From NCBI GenBank assembly GCA_030618905.1, contig JAUXCL010000005.1:1-31573 (forward strand): 31,573 bases of DNA, in the 5' to 3' direction. The DNA comes from Bacteroidales bacterium (GTDB lineage Bacteria > Bacteroidota > Bacteroidia > Bacteroidales > B18-G4). Below the pieces are notes generated by a model that ran no database searches, was not told the DNA's origin, and was given only the letters and a program-made list of their open reading frames with translations. The position numbers and the translations under genes were made by a program. Positions 11,101 through 17,410 of this stretch are shown here, in pieces (position 1 is the stretch's first letter; each line of letters starts with the position of its first letter).

Positions 11101-12588
11101 ACCGTTGGGAGAGATCATCCCTTCGTACCAATCAAGCGACAGCCAATCCAGTGTGTCACCGGCAGGGTATACAATTTCCGCCGACCAGTTCAGCAAGCCA
11201 TCGCCTGTATTTTGAATACCTGTCTGTGCAGTGAGTAGTTCATTAGGGTTCAAAGTATAATTATGGGCCGTTGGGGAAATAATCATGGTGGGTTGAGTCA
11301 GGATGAAATTCTGGCTTATGATACCACCTGAAGGTATATTGACCATGATGGAAGTCAGGTTGTATCCATATTTCCATGCATAAATTTCCTGCATACCATG
11401 TGGTACATGTTCTAAAAGGTAATACCCATCCGGTCCGGAATAGGTGATACCGGTGCCTTCCGCAGCAATGCTGGCATCAGCGATGCTCAGGCCATCTCCA
11501 TTAAACACATAACCTTCAACTGATCCGGGAAGCAACTCATACCAAAGCTGGAAATTGTCAATATGGACAACGTCCCCTTGTTGATAATAATTCTCATAAT
11601 ACTTACAGGAGGATTGCAGGGTAATGGTGAATGGGGAACCCTGGTATGCACCCAGGTCCCAGGTTCGGGTGATAAAGGGGTCATTATGGGAATTCGGCTG
11701 ATAATAGTTAAACCCGTTTTCATCGGGTATCATTATGCTGTCAACCATTACCCTGAACCAACAATAATTAGGTATATAGCTATATCCCTGCTGCAGGTCG
11801 CAACGCATTTTTAAAAAGCCCGGTTCGCCTGTGGGGATCACTTCAATGTTCACAGTTCCAAAGTGGGATGACTTTGTTAAGTCAAAGGCCTCAACCACAT
11901 TATTGGGTGTAGCGCCCCAATTGGCCAGGGTATTGCCTTCGAACAAGAGGCCGTAGTCTGAGCTGTTTGCCGCATCCGTGTCTGTCCTGACATCGGCATC
12001 AGCTCCGGGAGAAAGTGCAAACTCTGTGGGGATAAGGCCATCTTCATAATCTGCCAGGTAAGGAAATGTATTGACAGGTACGATCTGGTTGATGCTCAGG
12101 TCGAAATTATAACATGCAGGCGCCGGCCAGGAATCCATCATCAGGTAATAGATTCCGGCACCCAGGGTAATATTAATCGTCATTGGTTTGATGACATAGC
12201 CCACATTGGCAAAAGTGACCGTTTCCAGGCAATTGCCAACATCAGGGCAATCATCGAATAAGCCCATGGCTGTCCATTCTTCGTCCGGAGTCATGGTAAT
12301 CCGGATTTGAGTTGTGGATGTCAGCACCAATTGATAAATGATATCTTCGCCATCATCGTAAGATCCCAGACAGGTGGTGTCATAGGCATTACCCCTGCCA
12401 CATGTGCTTTGGGCATAGTCGTTAAAAGGAAGGTCTTGTGGAGCGTTGATCAGGATAGGCTCAGTGCAATCGTCGCCTAATGCCCTTGTGGGATCAGCAG
12501 GGGGTATAATCTGCCCAGGCATCAATCCGGGAAGGAAAAGGAGAGTGATCAATGCTATAAGCAGTACTATTTTGGTTAAAATCCTCAT
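5122..12588 (-). CDS. Giant T9SS-exported multidomain surface protein (2488 aa)
   Basis: I chose the ATG at 12588 because it begins a clean signal peptide (MRILTKIVLLIALITLLFLP); in-frame ATGs at 12603 and 12660 are alternatives. Visible modules: a PPC-like domain; a jelly-roll (about 180-350); a carboxypeptidase-regulatory-like domain (354-434); an intact Ig-like domain; an Fn3 (543-626); an Ig-like domain split by a GEVED domain (668-808); a second regulatory domain (874-953). Then come four Fn3-like domains each interrupted by another domain: a jelly-roll (978-1195), a cleaved-adhesin/MAM-like domain (1374-1544), a propeller-like module (1628-1904) and a second jelly-roll family (2161-2343). 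A third regulatory-like segment lies near 1269-1356 and a second cleaved-adhesin-like domain at about 1980-2140. The C-terminal 75 residues are a T9SS type A sorting domain (NIYPIP ... GFYLLKM ... KKVLIIP; note YPIP rather than YPNP). Predicted to be surface-attached or released. No protease or glycosidase active site is visible, so an adhesin-like role is inference. Confidence 0.9.
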   Translation of the reverse strand: MRILTKIVLLIALITLLFLPGLMPGQIIPPADPTRALGDDCTEPILINAPQDLPFNDYAQSTCGRGNAYDTTCLGSYDDGEDIIYQLVLTSTTQIRITMTPDEEWTAMGLFDDCPDVGNCLETVTFANVGYVIKPMTINITLGAGIYYLMMDSWPAPACYNFDLSINQIVPVNTFPYLADYEDGLIPTEFALSPGADADVRTDTDAANSSDYGLLFEGNTLANWGATPNNVVEAFDLTKSSHFGTVNIEVIPTGEPGFLKMRCDLQQGYSYIPNYCWFRVMVDSIMIPDENGFNYYQPNSHNDPFITRTWDLGAYQGSPFTITLQSSCKYYENYYQQGDVVHIDNFQLWYELLPGSVEGYVFNGDGLSIADASIAAEGTGITYSGPDGYYLLEHVPHGMQEIYAWKYGYNLTSIMVNIPSGGIISQNFILTQPTMIISPTAHNYTLNPNELLTAQTGIQNTGDGLLNWSAEIVYPAGDTLDWLSLDWYEGMISPNGGVENIPTNFNAGGCISGEVYTADIVFSSDPDVGTTTVSCEMTVLGDPLIPPSGLQVTLLNDVTGEVMVEWESLNREFLYYIVKRDGVLIASTINHFTIDFLPDYGEYCYTVQSYYDEGWSVPEGPACVIWPNPQVFINPASIEGWVWADDQTIVHTSIFNLGVGTLTFNFPGFNDNEETRAYCPASGGCSEFIQQVTMDSINNFSGCKNYSNFTNFSTTVQSGISYPISITIGNPYAEDVLGIWVDWDQDEDWDDETMIQSSGDPFNGFTAEIIPPDGIPSGYTRMRIRLQWGGIPEPCGTTQYGEVEDYNLFVLGGFVLDIQPSSGAIQAGESQELTIIYDASGFPAGDFTQQISCETNDPSSPITFIQNTMHVSIPAQLAGNVSDGNTGLPIPGARITAESWQAQTGTDGNYSLYLDEGNYDIIFQKLGYQTVVVENYFVKQGIITPMDMQLYEEPYPVPFVDATVNNDDTECLVEWAAPVGPWEILYDDGEAEELVVWADPYNENAVKFSPPGYPFTLIGGRLFVGDGTFPSGNWLDAEFAVLVYDDDGQDAMPGTLMDSIPVVVDNYGWIEFWGGTAAFTEGDFYISMMQLTPAPDAPPLGVDYTSPVANRSYSRLQGSDWALSPYQDFMIRAYISGPYNDGLHDLTSSFKNPPKIPAGAEGKYFFAKNGIKPPGITGFESPGRIRPLDIDQDNRGITFYEVARISDFDPDIGPETGNLSLIAGNINTESYNDTLYGQLAMGWYAYAVRANYTNGDTADWIYSNTVGHLKEVNVDFTVSLTTGEVPEDVDITMTGADYPYAVYQKTTDTSGFVEFNGVWKGAYTIHAYKVGYELYEIPDEDIQTDMSYSIILGEKRYPPRKLWVDPLSSYAYWDYPIVTAIQEDFDGSQFLPAGWQTLSQGIGWSLTTDGSSANWTIPPWDSQYACANDDAAGSGNNGCCDYLVTPALDLRESGGFSLMFDSYFDAAFGQLAFVEFSVDAGNTWYILHALSAFPGAWDQLEIDLSNYSGANGPYPFWLAFHTDDNGEWASGWAIDNVEVSNGSAEPIDFYMFLDGAFVGSTVQTSYQYLWLTYGVSYEASVAARYTSGLSDKVYYNYVSTYLTPPRNLDGESFDDAVHIWWEPPLEPDLSFVLAGIIPRTISASPYSDYSPYVRTVNVSGFMSNLRDQWDIHFSYPTYYTNGETGAETDGDYLYSTQWNAGNGTFFKYEMDGTYLETFTIPGCRDLRDLAYDSNDNFMFGSNATDTVWMMDFIDQEVVATILAPTEVRAIAYDDDNEALWANNWDTDITMFDLSGNLMGSFPIGTWGSYYGFAYDNWTDGGPYLWGFSQDGSGAVLVQIDINTGTELFSLDVLPVLGGTEIAGGLYTMCSMVYNNKVTIGGLLQNEMLFGLELGPCGGPPIHWHVPDNLIGYKVYRDQDWIASIPYNGEDTSSYYDIGLDPYTFQYDVSALYNLAAYGFPGETGESMLEGPLLIQVQYGYPLPFEETWNSGNFELNQWDHSGNWLISGQSGNPHPSAKFSWFPVLANYKSSLTTYPLDGVNLSNPWIDGCIWLDFDLKLVDRTMSGAEKLGIEVGNDNGWFKVREFDNARGSFDWETLHTDISNYAAGEIFRVRFVAEGKNSSDILSWFVDNIYVYRDCPPPSDLDLEVQNCVDINLTWHSPYVCGSSSGNTGEWLHWDDGTNEGGIGIAGGGIFSVASHWDPAMLKAYENMSISRIRFFAHESAINSDFTVKVWKGENAEILLYEQLMDNVQPGSWNVLNLDSIVPLDITQELWFGYTVDAFAGESPAGHDAGPAIVGYGDMYSTDGIVWEPISGFGQQYDKNWNLQAYLSDSTGKMRPMTPARELLGYNIYVELEYHDFTSDTSYIYTVSQNGTYRFEIFAVYEDCVSDSSIRGMIDIGCVGLEMLSSEDELNIYPIPAKENLYIQAQEDILELTLLDHLGHIIYQKRNTKAKMLKISTEDMVPGFYLLKMETKKSFYSKKVLIIP
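6875..7705 (-). repeat. Propeller-like domain cassette, copy 2
   Basis: This is the counterpart of the cassette at 2370-3180. Shared landmarks in order are DYSPYVRTV, TQWNAGNGTFFKYEMDG, FGSNATDTVWMMDF, RAIAYDDDNEA, YDNWTDGGPYLWGF and LLQNEMLFGLEL. Here it sits inside an Fn3-like domain, between the B-strand WWEPPLEP and the C-strand DNLIGYKVYRD. In the paralogue it splits an Ig-like domain. Homology of the two copies is clear by eye; the exact ends are not. Confidence 0.75.
10165..10585 (-). other. GEVED domain nested in an Ig-like domain
   Basis: Within the 2488-residue protein, residues about 668-808 carry the GEVED-family signature: IWVDWDQDEDW, then RMRIRLQW, ending in YGEVEDYNLFV. The flanks, GTLTFNFPGF before and LDIQPSSGAIQAG after, are the two halves of one Ig-like domain. 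The paralogue at 1-4736 carries a different module (GDSWNGG type) between the same two halves. Confidence 0.75.
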
Positions 12589-12741
12589 TTTATACTCATT
12601 CATTGTGATGACCCTGAACCTATACACAATGAATCTTCTTACTATTCGAGAATGGCACATTTAACGCCATCATTCTTCAAGGCTTCTTCACCTCAAAACT
12701 TAGACAATTAAAGTCAGATCAGGGTTGCATTATAATTAAAA

Positions 12742-12768
12742 AAGGCAGCCCCTTTTTGAGGCTGCCTT
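12742..12768 (-). terminator. Rho-independent terminator of the 812-residue protein gene
   Basis: AAGGCAGCC (12742-12750) and GGCTGCCTT (12760-12768) form a perfect 9-bp stem with a 9-nt loop. On the minus strand it is followed by six T and then AATTATAA. It lies 22 nt after the stop at 12791, the expected place for that gene's terminator. Confidence 0.9.
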
Positions 12769-12790
12769 GATATCATGTGTGTGATGAGTT

Positions 12791-15229
12791 TTATTCGATC
12801 ACTATTTTCCTTGTCGACCAGCCTTCGTCGGTTTCAACATGGATGAAATAAATGCCTGATTGGTATCCATCGATACTGATGGTTGCAGTTTCATTGTCAA
12901 CCATAGTTTGGTCTACCATCTGTCCCACGTAGTTGTAAATCTTAATTTGCCTGATATTGCCATTCGCCTGAACGGTCACGAAATCATGAGCAGGATTAGG
13001 ATACACAACAAATGCTTCCTCACTTAAGAGCTCTTCAACTGAAACCGGTGATACATTTAATGTAACCGGAACAGTAATTGATTTGTTTTCAGGGTCATTG
13101 CTGAATACAACGATTTCTGCTTCGTAGGTACCCATGGTTAATTCAGTAGCATCGAAAGTAACAGTGACATCTTCATTCGCCCCAGCAGCAACAGTTCCCG
13201 TCATAGGATCTGCAGAAAGCCATTGGGTAATCGGTTCACCGTTCAAATAAGCCACGATATTCCAGTTGTAAGGAAGTTTAGGGTTGTCGGATAAGTGCCC
13301 CCAGCCCGGGCCTGTACGGATCCAGTCACCATTAAAATTGGCTGGTTCACAACCTGCGCCCGCCGGATGTGTTTCCCCTGATTGATAGATCAGGTAACTC
13401 ACCCAGAGGTCTTCACCCGTACACAGCACAGGATCAGTAAGGGTAATCTCATTCCAGCTGGCTTCTGTCGGTGAAAAAGATTGCTCATGGAGCAGATCAC
13501 CAGGGGCATAATTCAGGTCCATGCCATAAACCCTGAGTGTAAATTCATCATCCGGTAAAAAGTCATTGATATAGACCAAAACAGATGTCAGCTCCATTCC
13601 GGCAAACTGGTTCATTTCTGAAGCAGGCCATTTGGCTGCGACTTCCCATTCAACACCTGTCGAGAGAAGTCCGATTGCGCTACCGGTATTTTCATCACAA
13701 TAGCTTAATGTCTCCGTATCGACTTCAGGAGCCTGGCCCCCGGCAGGAGATTGAGTCTCAGCATATTGAGCAGGAGTGATATTGGCGTATTTATTGATCA
13801 GCGGTAAAGCTTCATTTTTACCAGCGAGGTTATAAACGATTGCAAGATCATAATCCAGGTCAGCAGCACCAACGTTTGCAATATTCAGCATTTCGTCGCC
13901 TGTTTCACCTTCATAAAGGTCCTTGGTCAGTTCCAGAGGATCAACAGCGATAACCGGATCGGTTGTACCACCAAGTTGGAGGTAAGCAACGTCATCTACA
14001 TAATACACCGGCACATCAGTACCCTGTGCTCCCGCAAAAAAATCAACGCCACCTAACTGGTTAGCTCCCGGACCACCGTTGGCTATTGTTGACCAAACCC
14101 ATTCATGGATCAGTGTTGCATCGAGATATATCTCGGCCCAATCAGTATCCATATCAATAATATTTTCAATCAGGAACCATTGATCCTGAGGATAGGTAAA
14201 GTTCACGTCTATTCCATCTGCAGTAAGCAATGCTGTACCATCTGCATTAAAATAGATTTCAACAGCCCATTCGATTCCGGGTGCCTGGTAATGCTGCAGG
14301 TTATAATAACCGGCCATGCCTCCTGGAACATACATCATCCAGTTGACTGCAAATTTACCGGAGATCTGATCACCCAGTAAAAGAATAAGGTCAGTTGTAC
14401 CATCAACCTTGAAAGATTGTGTACCGCTGTATGCCTGCTCATCAACGATAAGGGCATCTTCTGCAGAACCAGGGAGATTGCTCCAGGTCCCATACCATGT
14501 GGGGTTGACAACTGCCATATAATCACCGAGGGTATAATCTTCGATATCATCAAAAAGCAGTGGTTCAAAAATCTGTGCTACATATATATCATCGATGTAG
14601 TAGTCAGGAACATCGCTGCCCTGAGCACCTGCAAAGAAGTCGACACCACCAAGCTGGTTAACACCAGCGCCACCGGCGGCCACAGTTGACCACTGCCATT
14701 CATGGATCAGTGTTCCCTCAATGGAAGTCTCTGCCCAATCACTGTCAAGATCAATGATATGCTCAATTGTCATCCATGAATCCTGTGTATATGTGAAATT
14801 CACATCAACGCCATCGGCGGTGAGTAATGCTGTTCCATCGGCATTAAAATAAACTTCAAAAGCCCATTCTACGCCTGGCGCCTGGTAATGCTGAAAATTA
14901 TAATAACCGGCCAGACCTGCTGGTACATACATCATCCAGTTCACTTCCCATAAACCGGTGGTTTTGTCACCAAGCTTGAGGATAAGGTCTGTTGAACCAA
15001 CAACTTCAAATGAATTTGATCCGCTGTTAGCTTGAGCATCAGTAATCAGGGCATCTTCCGCAGAACCCGGAAGATTACTCCAGGTTTCCCACCAGGTAGG
15101 ATTTTCAACGGCAATATAATCACCGACATTATAAGCCTCCAAATCATCTTCATAAACGACCTGAGTCTGTGCCAGTGAAGCATAGCCTACAACAACTAAA
15201 GAAATTAACAATAGGAAAAATCTTTTCAT
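12791..15229 (-). CDS. T9SS-exported protein with duplicated concanavalin/LamG-like domain (812 aa)
   Basis: A signal peptide (MKRFFLLLISLVVVGYASLAQ) precedes two tandem copies of a domain of about 195 residues (about 24-218 and 222-418) that share NPTWxxTWSNLPGSAEDAL, NWMMYVP, HYQAPG, YFNADGTALLTADG and QLGGVDFFAGAQG. The pattern fits a LamG/concanavalin-like sandwich, which often binds glycans. An Ig-like domain follows, split by a jelly-roll-like module (about 464-665; YNWNIVAYLNG at its end). The last 75 residues are a T9SS type A sorting domain (VYPNPAHDF ... GIYFIHV ... STRKIVIE). Substrate and partner are unknown; glycan or surface binding is inference. It is monocistronic by its own promoter-like box and terminator. 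Confidence 0.9.
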   Translation of the reverse strand: MKRFFLLLISLVVVGYASLAQTQVVYEDDLEAYNVGDYIAVENPTWWETWSNLPGSAEDALITDAQANSGSNSFEVVGSTDLILKLGDKTTGLWEVNWMMYVPAGLAGYYNFQHYQAPGVEWAFEVYFNADGTALLTADGVDVNFTYTQDSWMTIEHIIDLDSDWAETSIEGTLIHEWQWSTVAAGGAGVNQLGGVDFFAGAQGSDVPDYYIDDIYVAQIFEPLLFDDIEDYTLGDYMAVVNPTWYGTWSNLPGSAEDALIVDEQAYSGTQSFKVDGTTDLILLLGDQISGKFAVNWMMYVPGGMAGYYNLQHYQAPGIEWAVEIYFNADGTALLTADGIDVNFTYPQDQWFLIENIIDMDTDWAEIYLDATLIHEWVWSTIANGGPGANQLGGVDFFAGAQGTDVPVYYVDDVAYLQLGGTTDPVIAVDPLELTKDLYEGETGDEMLNIANVGAADLDYDLAIVYNLAGKNEALPLINKYANITPAQYAETQSPAGGQAPEVDTETLSYCDENTGSAIGLLSTGVEWEVAAKWPASEMNQFAGMELTSVLVYINDFLPDDEFTLRVYGMDLNYAPGDLLHEQSFSPTEASWNEITLTDPVLCTGEDLWVSYLIYQSGETHPAGAGCEPANFNGDWIRTGPGWGHLSDNPKLPYNWNIVAYLNGEPITQWLSADPMTGTVAAGANEDVTVTFDATELTMGTYEAEIVVFSNDPENKSITVPVTLNVSPVSVEELLSEEAFVVYPNPAHDFVTVQANGNIRQIKIYNYVGQMVDQTMVDNETATISIDGYQSGIYFIHVETDEGWSTRKIVIE
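13975..15160 (-). repeat. In-frame internal duplication of about 590 bp
   Basis: The two LamG-like copies occupy about 14575-15160 and 13975-14562 and abut almost directly. Similarity is obvious at protein level and still visible in DNA (for example the stretches encoding QLGGVDFFAGAQG at about 14640 and 14045), so the duplication looks fairly recent compared with that between the giant paralogues. Confidence 0.85.
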
Positions 15230-15266
15230 AGCTAAGAATTTAAAGTTAGTACTTGAATAATGGATG

Positions 15267-15274
15267 CAAATATA
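15267..15274 (-). promoter_or_regulatory. -7 box upstream of the 812-residue protein gene
   Basis: TATATTTG on the minus strand matches TAnnTTTG exactly and is identical to the box before the first giant gene. The leader would be about 30 nt to the ATG at 15229. No clear TTG box lies at the usual distance; a TTTG at 15292-15289 is only 14 nt away. Confidence 0.45.
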
Positions 15275-15339
15275 TAAAATTGTAAAATCAAAATTATATT
15301 AATTCCAAATAATTCAACAGAACTTCATCATTGAAGTAC

Positions 15340-15347
15340 TATCTTTG
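15340..15347 (+). promoter_or_regulatory. -7 box directly before the EamA transporter gene
   Basis: TATCTTTG matches TAnnTTTG exactly and ends six bases before the ATG at 15354. It overlaps an in-frame TTG at 15345, which argues against that TTG as the start. If used, the message would begin at or just before the ATG. No good -33 box was found. Confidence 0.5.
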
Positions 15348-15353
15348 GGCTTC

Positions 15354-16256
15354 ATGATTCCGGAGCAAAATAAAAACCGTTTCCTGGCCTGGACACTTTT
15401 GATCATCCTGGTTTTTGTTTGGGGAACCTCATTCATTTTAATCAAAAAAGGCCTGGAGGTATTTTCTGTTGAAGAATTGGGTTCACTCAGGGTCACACTG
15501 GCATTTTTAGTTTTGCTTCCGCTTACTTTCAACCGGTTTAAAAAGGTTCCGGGAAAGACCTGGGTCTATTTGTTTATTATTGGCATAGTTGGCAATGGAT
15601 TTCCGGCATTTTTATTTGCCAAGGCGCAAACGGGTATCGACAGCAACCTGGCCGGTATGTTAAATTCAATGACCCCTTTATTTACCTTGATCATCGCAGT
15701 TTCATTTTTCCGTTTCAAGACGAGATGGTATAATGTGTCGGGTATTTTTATTGCCCTGGCGGGTGCTGTCGGACTGATCAGTATCAGTGGAGGACGTGAT
15801 TTCAGTTTTAACATCCAATATGCAGTTTATGTTTTTATAGCAACGATTTGTTATGCAACTACTGTCAATATGATAAAATATTATCTGAAAGACCTTGATA
15901 TTATTTCGATCACAGCCTTCAGCTTTTTTTTCGCAGGCATTCCAACGCTCTTAATCTTACTTTTCACTACCGGTTTCCTGGATACCATGATGAACCATGA
16001 GCAGGCATGGACGGGATTTGCGTATATAGCCATACTGGCCATCCTTGGTACAGCACTTGCCATGATTATTTTCAACAAAGTCATCAAGCTAAGTAATCCG
16101 GTATTCGCCGCATCTGTAACCTATATGATCCCTATTGTGGCTTTGGCCTGGGGCATCATTGATGGCGAGCAGTTCGAATGGATCTATGTCCTTTGGATCC
16201 TTCTGGTCCTTGCAGGGGTATATCTGGTAAACCGAAAATTTGAAAGAAAAAATTAA
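15354..16256 (+). CDS. EamA/DMT-family inner-membrane transporter
   Basis: About 300 residues with around ten hydrophobic segments in two similar halves, the usual length and layout of EamA (drug/metabolite transporter) proteins. The first half opens with LIILVFVWGTSFILIKKGL and RVTLAFLVLLPL, typical of the family. The second half has YATTVNMIKYYLKDLD, LGTALAMIIFNKVIKLSNPVFA and a terminal helix LWILLVLAGVYLVNRKFE. Members export or import small metabolites; the substrate cannot be read from sequence. I used the ATG at 15354 (MIPEQNKN) rather than the upstream TTG, which lies inside the promoter-like box. It is followed within 80 nt by rplU, which has its own promoter. Confidence 0.92.
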   Translation: MIPEQNKNRFLAWTLLIILVFVWGTSFILIKKGLEVFSVEELGSLRVTLAFLVLLPLTFNRFKKVPGKTWVYLFIIGIVGNGFPAFLFAKAQTGIDSNLAGMLNSMTPLFTLIIAVSFFRFKTRWYNVSGIFIALAGAVGLISISGGRDFSFNIQYAVYVFIATICYATTVNMIKYYLKDLDIISITAFSFFFAGIPTLLILLFTTGFLDTMMNHEQAWTGFAYIAILAILGTALAMIIFNKVIKLSNPVFAASVTYMIPIVALAWGIIDGEQFEWIYVLWILLVLAGVYLVNRKFERKN

Positions 16257-16265
16257 GTGTTTCCC

Positions 16266-16295
16266 TTTGCACCTTAAATATTTTTACTATCTTTG
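16266..16295 (+). promoter_or_regulatory. Promoter of rplU-rpmA
   Basis: TTTG (16266-16269), 18 nt, then TATCTTTG (16288-16295): an excellent match to the Bacteroidetes -33/-7 consensus. Transcription would start near 16300, giving a leader of about 35 nt before the rplU ATG at 16335. Confidence 0.75.
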
Positions 16296-16334
16296 CACCT
16301 CCAATTTTGGAAGCATAGATAATTTACATACAGC

Positions 16335-17018
16335 ATGTACGCAATAGTTGAAATAGCAGGACAGCAGTACAAAGTGGAGAAGGACCAGAAGATCTTTGTA
16401 CACAGGCTTGAAGGAAAAGAGGGTTCAAAAGTTGAATTTGGTGAAGTTTTACTCATTGACAACAGCGGTAAAATTGTCGTTGGGGCTCCTAATATCAACG
16501 GCGCTGCCATATCAGCCAAGATCCTTGAGCACATGAAGGGTGATAAGGTCCTTGTTTTCAAAAAGAAGAGAAGAAAAGGATATCAAAAACTGAACGGGCA
16601 CAGGCAATATATGACCAGGATACAGATTGAAAGTATCATTGAAAAAGGTGCCAGGCCCAGCCCAAAGGAAGAGCCTAAGGCCAAGGCAGAAGTGAAGCCT
16701 GAAGCCAAGCCAAAGGCAGCCCCCAAGGCAGCAACTAAACCTAAAGCAGCAGCTAAACCTAAGGTAGCTCCCAAGGCAGCAGCCAAGCCAAAAGCAGCAG
16801 CCAAGCCAAAAGCAGCAGCTAAACCTAAGGCAGCTCCCAAGGCAGCAGCCAAGCCAAAGGCAGCAGCCAAGCCAAAAGCAACAGCTAAACCTAAGGCAGT
16901 TCCAAAGGCAGCAGCCAAGCCAAAAGCAGCAGCTAAACCTAAGGCAGCTCCTAAGGCAGCAGCCAAACCAGCTGCCAGGAAGGCAACAAAAAAAGAAGGC
17001 GGCAAAGAAACCAAGTAA
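16335..17018 (+). CDS. rplU: Ribosomal protein bL21 with Lys/Pro/Ala-rich C-terminal extension
   Basis: Residues 1 to about 105 are a complete bL21 of the 50S subunit: MYAIVEIAGQQYKVEKDQKI, GEVLLIDNSGK and the 23S-rRNA-binding GHRQYMTRIQI. A typical bL21 is about 100-105 residues; this one runs to 227. The extra 120 residues are low complexity, built on KPKAAA/APKAAA units, strongly basic and probably disordered, resembling a histone H1 tail. They end ATKKEGGKETK. The extension is in frame, with no stop or frameshift between core and tail. Co-transcribed with rpmA 35 nt downstream. Some Bacteroidota bL21 proteins carry shorter charged tails, so extension itself is not unique; the function of the tail is unknown. 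Confidence 0.96.
   Translation: MYAIVEIAGQQYKVEKDQKIFVHRLEGKEGSKVEFGEVLLIDNSGKIVVGAPNINGAAISAKILEHMKGDKVLVFKKKRRKGYQKLNGHRQYMTRIQIESIIEKGARPSPKEEPKAKAEVKPEAKPKAAPKAATKPKAAAKPKVAPKAAAKPKAAAKPKAAAKPKAAPKAAAKPKAAAKPKATAKPKAVPKAAAKPKAAAKPKAAPKAAAKPAARKATKKEGGKETK
16722..16973 (+). repeat. Coding minisatellite in the rplU tail
   Basis: Units begin with CCNAAGGCAGCA at 16722, 16770, 16836 and 16902, with a partial unit at 16950. Unit lengths are 48, 66, 66 and 48 nt, all multiples of three; the 66-nt units contain one extra 18-nt KPKAAA block. Copy number could therefore vary without breaking the gene. Confidence 0.85.
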
Positions 17019-17053
17019 AGCATAGAATCGTTAAAATTTAAAAATATACTACC

Positions 17054-17320
17054 ATGGCTCATAAAAAAGGTGCAGGAAGTTCACAAAACGGCCGGGAATC
17101 CGAAAGCAAACGGCTGGGTGTCAAGATTTATGGTGGACAATTTGCCAAAGCCGGCAATATCATCATTCGTCAGAGGGGAACCAAACATCATCCCGGATTG
17201 AATGTAGGCATGGGGAAAGACCATACCTTATTTGCTTTGCAAGATGGCTTTGTTGAATTCAGAAAAGTAAAGGACAACAAATCATATGTGAGCATTGTCT
17301 CAGCAGGCGAAAAGAATTAA
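17054..17320 (+). CDS. rpmA: Ribosomal protein bL27
   Basis: 88 residues, full length for bL27, starting MAHKKGAGSSQNGRES with the conserved SKRLGVKIYGGQ, IIIRQRGTKHHPG, VGMGKDHTLFAL and VEFRK segments. The N-terminus reaches toward the peptidyl-transferase centre in known ribosomes. There is no cleavable N-terminal extension of the kind seen in Firmicutes. It follows rplU by 35 nt in the conserved rplU-rpmA pair and is followed by a strong terminator. Confidence 0.98.
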   Translation: MAHKKGAGSSQNGRESESKRLGVKIYGGQFAKAGNIIIRQRGTKHHPGLNVGMGKDHTLFALQDGFVEFRKVKDNKSYVSIVSAGEKN

Positions 17321-17352
17321 ATCAATCCATACAAGACTTTTTTTGAAAGAAT

Positions 17353-17377
17353 CCCGGCTTTGACCGGGTTTTTTTTT
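17353..17377 (+). terminator. Rho-independent terminator after rpmA
   Basis: CCCGG (17353-17357), 6-nt loop, CCGGG (17364-17368), then nine T. It lies 32 nt after the rpmA stop and just before the serS promoter-like box, separating the ribosomal operon from serS. Confidence 0.85.
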
Positions 17378-17387
17378 ACAGTTAAAG

Positions 17388-17395
17388 TACCTTTG
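17388..17395 (+). promoter_or_regulatory. -7 box upstream of serS
   Basis: TACCTTTG fits TAnnTTTG and lies 15 nt before the serS ATG, so the leader would be only about 10 nt. The expected -33 position falls in the T-run of the terminator and shows no TTG. Confidence 0.45.
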
Positions 17396-17410
17396 CAAAA
17401 AACTACCAGG

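Noticed and set aside
16722..16973. Possible CRISPR array
   Set aside because: Units are nearly identical throughout with no unique spacers, and they encode the in-frame bL21 tail.
16583..17062. 159-codon Ala/Leu/Gly-rich reading frame on the minus strand
   Set aside because: It is the antisense image of the repetitive Lys/Pro/Ala tail of rplU; the repeats keep any frame open.
17360..17410. Upstream extension of serS
   Set aside because: It would translate through the rpmA terminator and the -7 box; the ATG at 17411 gives the family's normal N-terminus.
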